NCBI RefSeq assembly: GCF_012223425.1
Contig: NZ_CP038799.1
Span: 248,001 to 312,000 of the forward strand
Source of the DNA: Mycolicibacterium frederiksbergense
Lineage (GTDB): Bacteria > Actinomycetota > Actinomycetes > Mycobacteriales > Mycobacteriaceae
Reading direction: 5' to 3'
DNA: 64,000 nt
In this document: positions 21,590 to 30,391 of the stretch, one piece after another
Numbering within the stretch: the first letter of the stretch is position 1
Layout: every line of letters begins with the position of its first letter
Notes under the pieces: model-generated
What the model saw: the letters and a program-made list of their open reading frames with translations, nothing else
What the model was told of the DNA's origin: nothing
Databases searched by the model: none
Program-made: the position numbers and the translations under genes

Positions 21590-22702
21590 GTGCCGTTCCC
21601 CACTGCGCGCAAGGGCCTGCTCGCCGCGGGTGTCGCGGCCTCGTTGACCCTGCTGACGGCCTGTGGGGCCGCCGAGACCGCGCCGACCGCCGACCCGGGT
21701 GCCCCGATCACCAGCACCACCCGCATCGCCAGCGCCGACGTGTTGGGCAACCATCGCAAACCCGACGAATCGTGCGCCCCCGAACCGGCGGCCGCGCAGT
21801 CCACCGACGCGCCACGCCGGGTCCGCAACGCCGGCGGTATCGGCGGGCAGGAGCGCAGTGAGCCGGGCAATGGTGTCGACATCCCTCCGGACACCGAACT
21901 GCGCGGCGACCCGCAGCGGATCGTGGCGTTGTCGAATTCCGAGCTCGACGCACTCTGCGCGCTGGGCCTGCAGGGCCGGGTGGTCGGGACCACCGTGCCC
22001 CAGCCGTCCTACCTGGGCACCGTCCTGCATGACGCGCCGGGTTTCGGTCCGCGCGACGCGCCGGACCTCGACGCGATCCGCGGCGCGGCCCCCGACCTGA
22101 TCCTCGGTTCGGTGACTCAGACGCCCGATTCGTTCGCCGCGCTGACCGAGATCGCGCCGACGGTGTTCACCGGCGGCGCCACCGACTGGCAGGACACCCT
22201 GCGCGCGGTGGCGTCCGCGACCGGGCGCCCCGGCGCCGCCGATGCGGTGCTCGACGGGTTCGCCCGCGACGCCCGCGAAGCCGGTGACCGCGCCGACGCC
22301 ACCCACTTCCAGGCCTCGGTCGTGCAGTTCACCGAGACCACGATGCGGGTGTACGGCGCGGCGAACTTCCCGGCCACCGTGCTGAGCGCGGTCGGCGTGG
22401 ATCGCCCTGCGGCACAACGCTTCACGGATGTGCCCTACACCGAGGTGAGTACCGCCGAACTGTCCGGGGACACCGATCTGTCCGCGGCCGACGGTGACGT
22501 CATCTACCTGTCCTTCGAGACGGCCGAAGCCAGGGAACGGGCGGCCACGGTGCTCAACAGCGACGCCTGGCGCAAGCTCTCGGCCAACCGGGACGACCGG
22601 GTGTACGCGGTGAACAACGAGGTGTGGCAGACGGGGCAGGGCGTGATCGCGGCCCGCGGCATCGTCGAAGACCTGCGCTGGCTGAACGCGCCCATCAACT
22701 GA
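21590..22702 (+). CDS. fecB: FecB-like iron-siderophore binding lipoprotein, Rv3044-like
   Basis: A periplasmic-binding-protein type III fold of 370 residues anchored as a lipoprotein (lipobox LLTAC, Cys25). The binding domain runs from about 110 (RIVALSNSELDALCALGLQGRVVG) to VWQTGQGVIAARGIVEDLRWL at the C-terminus. Rv3044 homologues bind ferric siderophore complexes such as carboxymycobactin and have been linked to cell-envelope integrity. The start is GTG 21590. A low-complexity Thr/Ala/Pro stretch follows the lipid anchor. It is divergent from ctaD. Confidence 0.9.
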   Translation: MPFPTARKGLLAAGVAASLTLLTACGAAETAPTADPGAPITSTTRIASADVLGNHRKPDESCAPEPAAAQSTDAPRRVRNAGGIGGQERSEPGNGVDIPPDTELRGDPQRIVALSNSELDALCALGLQGRVVGTTVPQPSYLGTVLHDAPGFGPRDAPDLDAIRGAAPDLILGSVTQTPDSFAALTEIAPTVFTGGATDWQDTLRAVASATGRPGAADAVLDGFARDAREAGDRADATHFQASVVQFTETTMRVYGAANFPATVLSAVGVDRPAAQRFTDVPYTEVSTAELSGDTDLSAADGDVIYLSFETAEARERAATVLNSDAWRKLSANRDDRVYAVNNEVWQTGQGVIAARGIVEDLRWLNAPIN

Positions 22703-22729
22703 CCCGATTCCCCGGTCGCTACGCCCTCC

Positions 22730-22754
22730 CCCGCAAGCGGGAGGTACCCCCAGC
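22730..22754 (+). repeat. Dispersed 25-bp repeat (CGCAAGCGGGAGG type), intergenic copy
   Basis: This copy matches 16631-16655 (minus strand) at 24 of 25 bases and lies between fecB and the YciI-like gene. It forms a small hairpin (CCTCCC before and GGGAGG after the CGCAAGC centre). Similar short GC-rich repeats recur across mycobacterial genomes; their role is unknown. Confidence 0.65.
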
Positions 22755-22774
22755 CCGCCGGTAAACTCCCGCGC

Positions 22775-23050
22775 GTGTTCCACGTACTGACGATCACCTA
22801 CCTGCAGCCGCTCGACGTCATCGACCAGACCCGTCCGGCGCACCTGCAATGGTTGACCGACGAGGTCGCCGCCGGCCGTGTCCTGCTGGCCGGCCGGGTG
22901 CAGTCCCAGGACGGTGCGGTGCTGATCGCGGCGGAGATGTCCGCCGAGGAGGCCGACGCCCTCGCCGCGAGTGACCCGTACGCCCAGGCCGGTGTCGTCC
23001 GCTACGACCGGGTCAGCTTCACTCCCGGTTTCCGCGCGCCGGGGCTTTAA
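22775..23050 (+). CDS. YciI-like protein
   Basis: A 91-residue YciI-fold (ferredoxin-like) protein. The conserved N-terminal strand (HVLTITYLQPLDVID), the central histidine of RPAHLQWLTDEVAAG and the acidic loop SDPYAQAGVVRYDRVSF are family features. YciI proteins have been proposed as small hydrolase or dehalogenase-like enzymes. GTG 22775 is used. The gene is 72 bp after fecB and could be cotranscribed with it; the role is unknown. Confidence 0.8.
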   Translation: MFHVLTITYLQPLDVIDQTRPAHLQWLTDEVAAGRVLLAGRVQSQDGAVLIAAEMSAEEADALAASDPYAQAGVVRYDRVSFTPGFRAPGL

Positions 23051-23135
23051 GCCGATTCACAGCTTCAACCGGGATTAGACCGGGTACCCGACGGGTTGTG
23101 CTCCACAGGGCGCACAGCTGCGCCTGATTCTGTTT

Positions 23136-23158
23136 CCTTCACTACTGTCTGGTGAAGG
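23136..23158. promoter_or_regulatory. Perfect 7-bp inverted repeat upstream of adhC
   Basis: CCTTCAC (23136-23142) and GTGAAGG (23152-23158) with a 9-nt spacer lie about 70 bp before the adhC start. The symmetry and position suit a dimeric regulator site. A second symmetric site follows at 23176. Confidence 0.45.
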
Positions 23159-23175
23159 TGCATGTATTCGCACGT

Positions 23176-23193
23176 GGACATGCATGGCTGTCC
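23176..23193. promoter_or_regulatory. Second inverted repeat upstream of adhC
   Basis: GGACA (23176-23180) pairs with TGTCC (23189-23193); ATGG/CCAT (23184-23187, 23192-23195) is a nested alternative. The site lies 33-50 bp before the adhC ATG, where a repressor or activator could contact polymerase. Confidence 0.35.
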
Positions 23194-23225
23194 ATAAATA
23201 CAAAACGCATGTAGAGGACTGATCG

Positions 23226-24275
23226 ATGACCACCACTGTTTCCGCTTACGCCGCCGACTCGGCCACGTCGCCGCTGAAGAAGACGACCATCGAGCGACGG
23301 GACGTGGGCCCGCACGATGTCGCATTCGACATCAAGTTCGCCGGTATCTGTCACAGCGACATCCACACCGTCAAGGGCGAGTGGGGCGAGCCCAACTACC
23401 CCGTCGTCGTCGGCCATGAGATCGCCGGCATCGTCACCGAGATCGGCTCCGAGGTGACCAAGTACAAGGTCGGCGATCACGTCGGCGTCGGCTGCTTCGT
23501 CGACTCATGCCGCGAATGCGATAGCTGCAAGGAAGGTCTGGAGCAGTACTGCACCGGCCCGGGCGGCATGATCGGCACCTACAACGCCACCGGCAAGGAC
23601 GGCACCCCCACCTACGGCGGCTACAGCACCGCGATCGTCGTCGACGAGAACTACGTGCTGCGCATCCCCGACAGCATCCCGCTGGACAAGGCCGCTCCCC
23701 TGCTGTGCGCCGGCATCACGCTGTACTCGCCGCTGCGGCACTGGGACGCCGGCCCCGGCAAGGAGGTCGCCGTCATCGGCCTCGGCGGTCTCGGCCACAT
23801 GGGCGTGAAGATCGCCCACGCGATGGGCGCCCACGTGACCGTGCTGAGCCAGTCGCTCAAGAAGATGGAAGACGGTCTGCGCCTGGGCGCCGACGAGTAC
23901 TACGCCACCTCCGACCCGGACACCTTCACCAAGCTCGCCGGCAAGTTCGACCTGATCCTGAACACGGTGTCGGCCAACCTCGACATGGGCGCCTACCTGG
24001 GTCTGCTCGGCCGTGACGGCACCCTGGTCGAACTCGGCGCTCCCGAGCAGCCGCTGTCGGTGCCGTTCTTCCCGTTGGGCGGGCTGCGCCGCAGCCTGGC
24101 CGGCTCGATGATCGGTGGCATCGCCGAGACCCAGGAGATGCTGGACTTCTGCGCCGAACACGATGTGACCCCGGAGATCGAGGTCATCGAGGCGTCCTAC
24201 GTCAACGAGGCCTACGAGCGGGTGCTCGCCAGCGATGTGCGGTACCGCTTCGTCATCGACACCTCGACGCTGTAG
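23226..24275 (+). CDS. adhC: Zinc-dependent NADP(H) alcohol dehydrogenase AdhC
   Basis: A 349-residue MDR-superfamily dehydrogenase of the cinnamyl-alcohol/YahK type, oxidising alcohols or reducing aldehydes with NADP(H). The catalytic zinc ligand Cys and His lie in [17 protein letters not shown] and GHEIAGIV (about residues 38-65). The structural zinc site has the cysteines of [20 protein letters not shown] (about 93-112). The Rossmann motif [17 protein letters not shown] is near 181. The SD AGAGG precedes the ATG. It is equivalent to Rv3045 and is followed by a strong terminator. Confidence 0.95.
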   Translation: MTTTVSAYAADSATSPLKKTTIERRDVGPHDVAFDIKFAGICHSDIHTVKGEWGEPNYPVVVGHEIAGIVTEIGSEVTKYKVGDHVGVGCFVDSCRECDSCKEGLEQYCTGPGGMIGTYNATGKDGTPTYGGYSTAIVVDENYVLRIPDSIPLDKAAPLLCAGITLYSPLRHWDAGPGKEVAVIGLGGLGHMGVKIAHAMGAHVTVLSQSLKKMEDGLRLGADEYYATSDPDTFTKLAGKFDLILNTVSANLDMGAYLGLLGRDGTLVELGAPEQPLSVPFFPLGGLRRSLAGSMIGGIAETQEMLDFCAEHDVTPEIEVIEASYVNEAYERVLASDVRYRFVIDTSTL

Positions 24276-24304
24276 CCAAATCCAGGCTGCCACAACGGCC
24301 GACA

Positions 24305-24348
24305 GACACCGGGTATCGCCTCAGCGGCGAGACCCGGTGTCTTTCTTT
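24305..24348 (+). terminator. Intrinsic terminator after adhC
   Basis: GACACCGGGT (24305-24314) pairs perfectly with ACCCGGTGTC (24332-24341). An inner TCGCC/GGCGA stem lies between, and TTTCTTT follows at 24342-24348. This is an unusually canonical rho-independent terminator for a mycobacterial genome. Confidence 0.85.
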
Positions 24349-24369
24349 GCGGCGTGCGACGATCTGCGG

Positions 24370-25176
24370 GTGAACCGGATCCTGCACGTGCTGTCCGCTC
24401 TCGGGGTGATCGCCGTCCCGGTGGTCGGCTGGTTCACCCAGCATTGGTCCGGTGGAACCACGCTGGCGGTCTACTGGTTCGAGACGCTCGCCGCCTGTCT
24501 GTTCGTCCTGGCGCGGATCGCCCTGCACCAGCGATGGTCTCCGCGCCGTGGCCATTTCCGGTACAACGCGGCGGGCCACCAGGGCGGCGGGCACATCGAC
24601 TACCGGACATCGAAGACCCGGCGCCGAAAGCCGCTGTCGACGTTCCTGTCCAGCTTCGGGGTCGTCAGCCTGAGCTTCTGCGCCGCGCACGGGGTGTTCC
24701 TGGGCGTCATCCTCTTCCTGCTCAATCACAACAAGGTCGGCCATATCGCCCAGATTGATTGGCGCAGTGTGGCATTCGGCTGCCTGAGCGTGCTGGCTTT
24801 TCTGACGGTGGGCTTCCTGGTGGACCTGCTCAGCCTGCGGCGCTGGCCGTTCCGCCAACTCGAGCAGACCTCCAGCCAGGTGCTCAGCCGGGTCATGGTC
24901 GTGCATCTCACGCTGCTCATCGGTTTCGCCGCGATCGCGCTCACCGACACACCGGACGCATTCTTCGGTGTGTTCGTGGTTCTGAAGACCATGGCCTCAC
25001 TGAGCACCGCTCTGCCCCAATGGGAACCGGCCCAACCACCGAAGTGGCTGAGCAACATGCTGAACCGGATACCGAGCGCCACACCGGGCAAGCGGTTCGA
25101 GGAGGCCTGGGCCGACGAGCGCACCGAGGAGCGGCAGCGCCTGGAGGCCAACGAACAACCCTGGCTCGACGGGTAG
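24370..25176 (+). CDS. Polytopic membrane protein, DUF6498-like
   Basis: A 268-residue membrane protein with about six hydrophobic segments, among them LSALGVIAVPVVGWF, GVVSLSFCAAHGVFLGVILFLL and LLIGFAAIALTDT. The basic KTRRRKPLS loop lies between segments. The overall pattern resembles the DUF6498 family; the function is unknown. GTG 24370 is chosen because it begins just before the first helix; the frame extends upstream only through the adhC terminator. Confidence 0.7.
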   Translation: MNRILHVLSALGVIAVPVVGWFTQHWSGGTTLAVYWFETLAACLFVLARIALHQRWSPRRGHFRYNAAGHQGGGHIDYRTSKTRRRKPLSTFLSSFGVVSLSFCAAHGVFLGVILFLLNHNKVGHIAQIDWRSVAFGCLSVLAFLTVGFLVDLLSLRRWPFRQLEQTSSQVLSRVMVVHLTLLIGFAAIALTDTPDAFFGVFVVLKTMASLSTALPQWEPAQPPKWLSNMLNRIPSATPGKRFEEAWADERTEERQRLEANEQPWLDG

Positions 25177-25182
25177 CGCCGG

Positions 25183-25503
25183 CTACTGTCCGGCGAGGTC
25201 GGCCAGCGGCCATCCCGCGGCCGCCAACTTTGCCGCCACCCGGGCGGTGTTCTCCGGGCCCGCATCGTGGTTGGTGACCTCAGAGATCGATGCTTCGATA
25301 TCGTCGCGGGTGATCGGTTCCTCGATATCGGCGGGCGCGGCGACCTCGGCGATATTGCGCACCACCTCTTGCACCTGCTCTTCGGTCAGCGGCGTGGCCC
25401 GCAGCAGCGCCAGCAGCGGCACCTGGTCCGGACCGGGAACCCCGTCCGGGTAACCGGCGCGCAGCCAGTTCAAGATCGAAGCCATCAGAGTGGTGACGGT
25501 CAT
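25183..25503 (-). CDS. DUF3349 protein, Rv3046c-like
   Basis: A 106-residue soluble helical protein matching the DUF3349 pattern: LMASILNWLRAGYPDGVP at the N-terminus, the central EEQVQEVVRNIAE helix and ITRDDIEASISEVTN near the C-terminus. Rv3046c is the equivalent in M. tuberculosis. Function is unknown. It lies 12 bp downstream of the molybdenum hydroxylase FAD subunit on the same strand, so it may be read through from that operon, although in M. tuberculosis it occurs without one. Confidence 0.8.
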   Translation of the reverse strand: MTVTTLMASILNWLRAGYPDGVPGPDQVPLLALLRATPLTEEQVQEVVRNIAEVAAPADIEEPITRDDIEASISEVTNHDAGPENTARVAAKLAAAGWPLADLAGQ

Positions 25504-25515
25504 GAGGTGAGTGTC

Positions 25516-26493
25516 TCACCGGACGGCACGGCGCAGCGCCCGCACCACACTGTTTCGGGCGAGATCGACCTTGAACCCGTTCTGCGCCAGCGGGGCCGCG
25601 CCGTCGGTGATCAACTCGGCCGCGGCGCGGAACGCGGTGTCACCGGCGGGGGCACCGATCAGGCTCGCTTCGGCCGCGGCCACCCGCCAGGGTCTGGCGG
25701 CCACACCGCCCAGTGCCAGCGCGGCGGCCACGATCTCGCCGTCGGCGATTTCGACACCGGCCGCCACCGCCACCAGGGCGAATGCATAGCTGTGCCGGTC
25801 GCGCACCTTGAGATACCAGCTGTGCGGGCCCAGCGGCGACGGCGGTAGTTCGATCCCGGTGATCAGTTCTGCCGCTCGCAGGGTGTTGTCGCGTTCCGGA
25901 GATTCCCCTGGCAGCGCGAAGAACTCGTCGATGCGCAGCGACCGGGAACCGTCGGGTCCGTGGACGTGCACCCGGGCATCGAGCGCGGCCAGGGCCACCG
26001 CCATATCGGAGGGGTGCACCGCCACACACGCGGCGCTGGCGCCGAACAAGGCGTGTTCCCGGTTGAACCCGTGCAGCGCGGCGCAGCCGGATCCCGGATC
26101 GCGCTTGTTGCAGTGGGCGAAGGAGGGATCCATGAAGTACGGGCATCGGGTGCGCTGCACGAGGTTTCCCCCGACGGTGGCCATGTTGCGGATCTGGGTG
26201 GTGGCACCGGACAGGATCGCCTGCGACAGCATCGGGTACTGCCCGCGAATCAGCGGGTGGTTGGCCGCGGCGCTGTTGGTGGCACCCGCCCCCACCAGCA
26301 CCCCGCCGTCGCCGGTCGGGGTGATCGCGCGCAGGTCGAGTCGGCCGATGTCGACCAGCGCGGCGGGGCTTTCGACGCCGAGCTTCATCAGATCGAGCAA
26401 GTTGGTGCCACCGGCGTAGTAGCGGGCACCGGCGGTGGCGCTGCGCACCGCACCGTCGACCGTGCCGGCGTGCTCGAAGGCAAAGGTCTTCAC
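25516..26493 (-). CDS. Molybdenum hydroxylase FAD-binding subunit, YagS/PaoB-like
   Basis: The medium subunit of a three-part molybdenum hydroxylase passes electrons from the iron-sulfur centres to FAD. Near the N-terminus it shows YYAGGTNLLDLMKLG (FAD pyrophosphate loop), then TTQIRNMATVGGNL. The insert CPYFMDPSFAHCNKRDPGSG and the following CAALHG carry four cysteines placed like the extra [4Fe-4S] site of E. coli YagS/PaoB. GTG 26493 overlaps the preceding gene by four bases. This cysteine insert separates it from simple xanthine dehydrogenase FAD subunits. Confidence 0.9.
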   Translation of the reverse strand: MKTFAFEHAGTVDGAVRSATAGARYYAGGTNLLDLMKLGVESPAALVDIGRLDLRAITPTGDGGVLVGAGATNSAAANHPLIRGQYPMLSQAILSGATTQIRNMATVGGNLVQRTRCPYFMDPSFAHCNKRDPGSGCAALHGFNREHALFGASAACVAVHPSDMAVALAALDARVHVHGPDGSRSLRIDEFFALPGESPERDNTLRAAELITGIELPPSPLGPHSWYLKVRDRHSYAFALVAVAAGVEIADGEIVAAALALGGVAARPWRVAAAEASLIGAPAGDTAFRAAAELITDGAAPLAQNGFKVDLARNSVVRALRRAVR

Positions 26494-27002
26494 ATCGCCA
26501 CACCCTTGATCGCCGCAACGATGTTGGCGTAGGCCCCGCACCGGCAGATGTTGCCGGCCATCCGTTCCCGGATCTCCGCGTCGGACAACGCGTCCGGCCC
26601 GTCGGCGACGGCGTGCCGGCACCCCTCGAACGACGCCGCGGACAGATCTCCGCGGCCGAACTCGCGCAGCACCGCGCGCGCCGAGGTGATCTGACCGGAA
26701 GTGCAGTACCCGCACTGGAATCCGTCATGCCGGATGAAGGCGCACTGGACGGTGTCCAACTCCCCGCCGTCACCCTCGATGGTCTCGACCGCCGCGCCGT
26801 CGATCGAGGCGGCCAGCGTCAGACAGCTCAGCACCCGCTCCCCGTCGACGGTCACCGTGCAGGCACCACACAGTCCGTGATCGCAACCCTTCTTGGTCCC
26901 GGTGAGCCCGAGCCGTTCGCGCAGCAGGTCCAGCAGGGTGGTGCGGATGTCGGCGCGCAACGCTCGGGGTGTGCCGTTGACGGTCAGCTGTAGTTGGGTC
27001 AT
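26490..27002 (-). CDS. Molybdenum hydroxylase [2Fe-2S] subunit, YagT/PaoA-like
   Basis: The small subunit (170 residues) carries two [2Fe-2S] clusters: a plant-ferredoxin-type site in KKGCDHGLCGACTVTVDG with the following SCL, and the helical-domain site in FQCGYCTSGQ plus NICRCGAY. There is no twin-arginine signal, unlike periplasmic PaoA, so the complex is probably cytoplasmic. The ATG overlaps the stop of the large-subunit gene and its own stop overlaps the FAD-subunit start. Confidence 0.93.
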   Translation of the reverse strand: MTQLQLTVNGTPRALRADIRTTLLDLLRERLGLTGTKKGCDHGLCGACTVTVDGERVLSCLTLAASIDGAAVETIEGDGGELDTVQCAFIRHDGFQCGYCTSGQITSARAVLREFGRGDLSAASFEGCRHAVADGPDALSDAEIRERMAGNICRCGAYANIVAAIKGVAM

Positions 27003-29194
27003 GACGTCGGCTCCGGTTCGAAGGGCTGCAGCAGGGATTCCAGGGTGATCGGCAGATCACGCAGCCGCTTGCCGGTGGCGTGGTACACCGCATTGGCGAT
27101 GGCGGCGGGCACCCCGCAGGTACCGATCTCGCCGATACCGCGCACCCCGATCGGGTCGAGGCCGTAGTCGGGTACGTCGATGAAGGTGATGTCGAAGTCG
27201 GGGCGGTCGGCATGCGTGGGCAGGTAGTACTCGCCGATGAGCTGGCCGGTGCGCTCGTCATAGGGCACCTGTTCCAGCAGCGCCATTCCCAGCCCGAAGG
27301 TGATACCGCCCATCACCTGATTGGCCGCCAGCTTCGGGTTCAGGACCCGTCCGCAGTCCATGACCGCGGTCCATCGGGTCACACTCGCCCGGCCGATCTC
27401 CTCGTCCACCTCGACCTCGCAGAAATGAGCACCGAAAGACTGTGACAGTGGCCCGGTTTCGTCGGGTCCGCCGCTGGTGACGGTGAACGTCAGCCGCTCG
27501 CGCAGCTCGGGCTCGGCGCTCAGCACATCGCGCAGTTCGGCGACCGAGGTCAGCGTGCGTCCCAAACGCCGGCGCCACTGCCGGCCGGCGAGTGCGACCG
27601 CGGAGCCCACCGTGGCCGTGGTCTGCGAGGCACCGCTGTAGGGCGCGTCGGGGAACAGCGAGTCACCGGATTCGAACGTCACCGCCTCCAGCGGCATCCC
27701 GGTGGCATCGGCGCCGACCTGCGCCATGACGGTGCGCACACCGGTGCCGATCTCGTGGGTGGCCGCGGCGAACCGGATCTGGCCGTCGGCGGTGGTGACG
27801 ACCCGGCACCCGGAGGCCATCCGGCGCCCGGGATAGCTGGCGGTCGCCATCCCCCAGCCGACCTGGATCCCGTTGCGCCGCATCGTGCGTGGCGCGGCAG
27901 ACCGCTGCGACCAGCCGAACCGTTCGGCGCCCCGCAGATAGCAGTCCCGCAGGTGCTTGCCCGACCAGGCCCGTCCGCTGGGCTGATCGCAGGCCGGGTC
28001 GTTGTGCAGCCGCAATGTCACGGGGTCGGTTCCGGTGGCCTCGGCGAGCTCGTCCATCGCCACTTCGAGGGCGAACATTCCCGGGGCCTCCCCCGGCCCA
28101 CGCATGAAACACGGTGTGGGTGCGTTGATCCGGGCGACCGTATGGGAGACCACCATCCGCGGAGACGCATAGAGGAAGCGGGCCGTCAGTCCGACCGGTT
28201 CGCAGAAGTGCGCCACCGTGGACGTCTCGGTGAGGGTGTGCTGTTCGGTGCTCAGCAGGCTGCCATCGGCTCCGGCCACCAACGCCACCTGCTGTTCGGT
28301 GCGGGGCCGGTGCCCGGTGGAGCTGAACATCTGGTTGCGGGTGAGCACCAGTTTGACCGGCCTGCCGACCGCCCTGGCGGCCACCGCACACAGCACCACA
28401 TGCATCCACAGGAAGCTCTTCGACCCGAACGCGCCGCCGACCAGTGGGGACAGTATCCGCACCCGGTCCTCGGTGAGACCCAGATAGGCGGCCAGCGCCC
28501 GTCTTTCGCCGGTGATCCAGCGGGTGCTGTCGTGCACGGTCAGCATGTCGCCATCCCAGTGGGCGACGGTCGCCGACAGTTCGATCGGATAGTGCGCGTT
28601 GACCGGTGTGGTGAATCGTGCGGCGACCCGGATGCCGTCGGGTTCGTCCGCGGCGCCTCGGCTGTCCTGCAGCTTTTCCTCGTCCAGCTTCACGAAATGA
28701 TCGGGCCGGTAGGTGCCGTACCGGATCTGGCCGTCCTTCTCGTCGGCGGGCACCGGGGCGCCCAGCACGTCCACGGCGGTCAGCTGGGCGGACCCGTGCA
28801 CGTAGTCGAAGCTCATCAGCGAGGCCGCGTCGGCGGCCTGCTCCGGGGTCTCGGCGATCACGACCGCCAGGTGCTGCCCGACATGCTGCACGCTCAGATC
28901 CGAGAGCGGCGGGCGGCGTTCCAGCGGCAGGTCCCAGGTCATGTCCACCGGAAGAACATGCAGCGGTGGGCAATTCAAAGGCGTCAGCACGTGCAGCACA
29001 CCCGGCGCTGCCGCTGCAGCGGCGGCGGCAGCAGTCATGGAGTCGGCGGTGACGTGTCCCTTCGCGATGGTGGACTGCACCAGCACGCCGTGCACGACTC
29101 CGTCGATCACCGTGTCGGCGGCGTAGCGAGCCGCCCCGGTCACCTTGTCCCGGCCCTCGATGCGATCGACCGGCAGCCCGATGGCGGATGTCAC
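26999..29194 (-). CDS. Molybdenum hydroxylase large (molybdopterin-binding) subunit, YagR/PaoC-like
   Basis: The 731-residue catalytic subunit binds molybdenum cofactor. Visible features are the N-terminal GRDKVTGAARYAADT segment, the LVGGAFGSKSFLWMH Moco loop (near 285), and GIGEIGTCGVPAAIANAV near the C-terminus with the catalytic glutamate. Fold and context are those of aldehyde or N-heterocycle oxidoreductases; the substrate cannot be read. GTG 29194 overlaps the cupin stop by four bases. A longer frame to 29392 has no domain support. An alanine run (MTAAAAAAAAAPG) occurs near residue 58. Confidence 0.92.
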   Translation of the reverse strand: MTSAIGLPVDRIEGRDKVTGAARYAADTVIDGVVHGVLVQSTIAKGHVTADSMTAAAAAAAAAPGVLHVLTPLNCPPLHVLPVDMTWDLPLERRPPLSDLSVQHVGQHLAVVIAETPEQAADAASLMSFDYVHGSAQLTAVDVLGAPVPADEKDGQIRYGTYRPDHFVKLDEEKLQDSRGAADEPDGIRVAARFTTPVNAHYPIELSATVAHWDGDMLTVHDSTRWITGERRALAAYLGLTEDRVRILSPLVGGAFGSKSFLWMHVVLCAVAARAVGRPVKLVLTRNQMFSSTGHRPRTEQQVALVAGADGSLLSTEQHTLTETSTVAHFCEPVGLTARFLYASPRMVVSHTVARINAPTPCFMRGPGEAPGMFALEVAMDELAEATGTDPVTLRLHNDPACDQPSGRAWSGKHLRDCYLRGAERFGWSQRSAAPRTMRRNGIQVGWGMATASYPGRRMASGCRVVTTADGQIRFAAATHEIGTGVRTVMAQVGADATGMPLEAVTFESGDSLFPDAPYSGASQTTATVGSAVALAGRQWRRRLGRTLTSVAELRDVLSAEPELRERLTFTVTSGGPDETGPLSQSFGAHFCEVEVDEEIGRASVTRWTAVMDCGRVLNPKLAANQVMGGITFGLGMALLEQVPYDERTGQLIGEYYLPTHADRPDFDITFIDVPDYGLDPIGVRGIGEIGTCGVPAAIANAVYHATGKRLRDLPITLESLLQPFEPEPTS

Positions 29195-30252
29195 GGTGCG
29201 ACGGCGTCGGTGTCGACGGGGTTGCAGCGCGACACGATCAGCGGGTCGGCCGGGGTGAACGGGAACACGGGCAGATCGTCGATGTGAGTGTCGAAGGCGG
29301 CGGCGAGCACGTGCCGCGAGTAGGCGCTCGCCGAGGCGCGGTAGCCGATATCGGCAGGTGAGGGCTGGTCGAAGAAGATCAGAAAATGCCACTGATCGTT
29401 GCCGATGTTCTCGATGTGGTGCGGGTAGGCACGCGGAATGAAGTACATGTCCCCGGTGGTCAGGTTCCAGGTGTCCAGCGTGCCATCGGGATTCATGATC
29501 GTCATGCGGGCGTCGCCGTGCTGGACGTAGCCCATCTCGGCGGTCACCGGGTGCCAGTGCGGTTCCCGCATCCCGTTGTCGTTGACCCGCAGCGAGTACA
29601 TCGAGATGTCCTTCAGGATCGGCCAGAACTGGTCGCGGGCGAAGCGCGCGTTGCCGCTGACGTAGTTGAGGCCGGGTTCCTGGGCCTCGATATCGAACTT
29701 GTGCGGGTCGCTCAAGTACGCGCTCGCCGGGATGTCGGGATCGCCGGTGCGGGCCGCGAGCTTGCGGTCGGTCCTGTCGCGGCGGATCTTGGCCATATCG
29801 GAGGCGGGCAGGTCGTAGGTGTTGCCCAGCACCGCGTCGCTGAACGCGCCGAGTGTCGCGCCGAAACCGAAGTCCTCGGGGCGTTCACTGCGGAACGCGA
29901 TGATGAATTCGGCGACGTCGGTGCCGATGTTCTCGATGTGGTGCAGGGAACCGGAATTCGCGTGGAACATCTGCCCGGCGGTGAGCACGAAGGTGGAGAA
30001 CCGGCTGTGGTCGTCCAGGATGGAGACCAGTGCGGTGCCCGACACACAGTAGGTCAGTTCGTTGGCGTTGGCGTGCCAGTGCGGTGTGCGCATCGCGCCC
30101 GGGTTGAGCACCAGCCGTTTCATCGACAACCCACGCAGGATGGGGAAGTTGTCCGCGGTGATCCGGTGGATGGATCCGAGGTCGGATCGTTCGACGTCGT
30201 CGCTGTCGAGCAGGGAGGTGGCGTGCGGGCTGCGGGCGGGTGCTGCGGTCAT
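29191..30252 (-). CDS. Bicupin, oxalate-decarboxylase-like
   Basis: A 353-residue protein with two cupin domains. The first has HWHANANELTYCVSG (metal ligands His-His-Glu) and the fourth-ligand histidine in SGSLHHIENIG. The second has HWHPVTAEMGYVQHG and YPHHIENIG. Both metal sites look complete, as in Mn-dependent oxalate decarboxylases/oxidases and related bicupins. The substrate may differ from oxalate. ATG 30252 follows GAGGAG at six bases. It is the first gene of the operon with the molybdenum hydroxylase, an unusual association suggesting oxidation followed by decarboxylation or vice versa. Confidence 0.88.
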   Translation of the reverse strand: MTAAPARSPHATSLLDSDDVERSDLGSIHRITADNFPILRGLSMKRLVLNPGAMRTPHWHANANELTYCVSGTALVSILDDHSRFSTFVLTAGQMFHANSGSLHHIENIGTDVAEFIIAFRSERPEDFGFGATLGAFSDAVLGNTYDLPASDMAKIRRDRTDRKLAARTGDPDIPASAYLSDPHKFDIEAQEPGLNYVSGNARFARDQFWPILKDISMYSLRVNDNGMREPHWHPVTAEMGYVQHGDARMTIMNPDGTLDTWNLTTGDMYFIPRAYPHHIENIGNDQWHFLIFFDQPSPADIGYRASASAYSRHVLAAAFDTHIDDLPVFPFTPADPLIVSRCNPVDTDAVAP

Positions 30253-30366
30253 GATGTGCTCCTCGGGCTGGACTCGGTGGCTCGATGGGTCCAAGCCTGC
30301 TCTGCCGGGCGCCCGCTGTCGACGACGCTGCCCGGCATCGCCGACGCCGTTTTCCCGCAGGCCGCA

Positions 30367-30377
30367 CTACCGGGTAG
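30367..30377. promoter_or_regulatory. 11-bp palindrome between the bicupin operon and the response regulator gene
   Basis: CTACCGGGTAG is symmetric around the central G and lies 115 bp upstream of the bicupin ATG and 90 bp before the response regulator ATG. It could be a binding site for the neighbouring LuxR-type protein; nothing beyond position and symmetry supports this. Confidence 0.35.
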
Positions 30378-30391
30378 CCCCCATTCCGTGC

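Noticed and set aside
27755..29287. 510-codon open frame on the plus strand
   Set aside because: It is antisense to the molybdenum hydroxylase large subunit, which has clear motifs; the frame has none.
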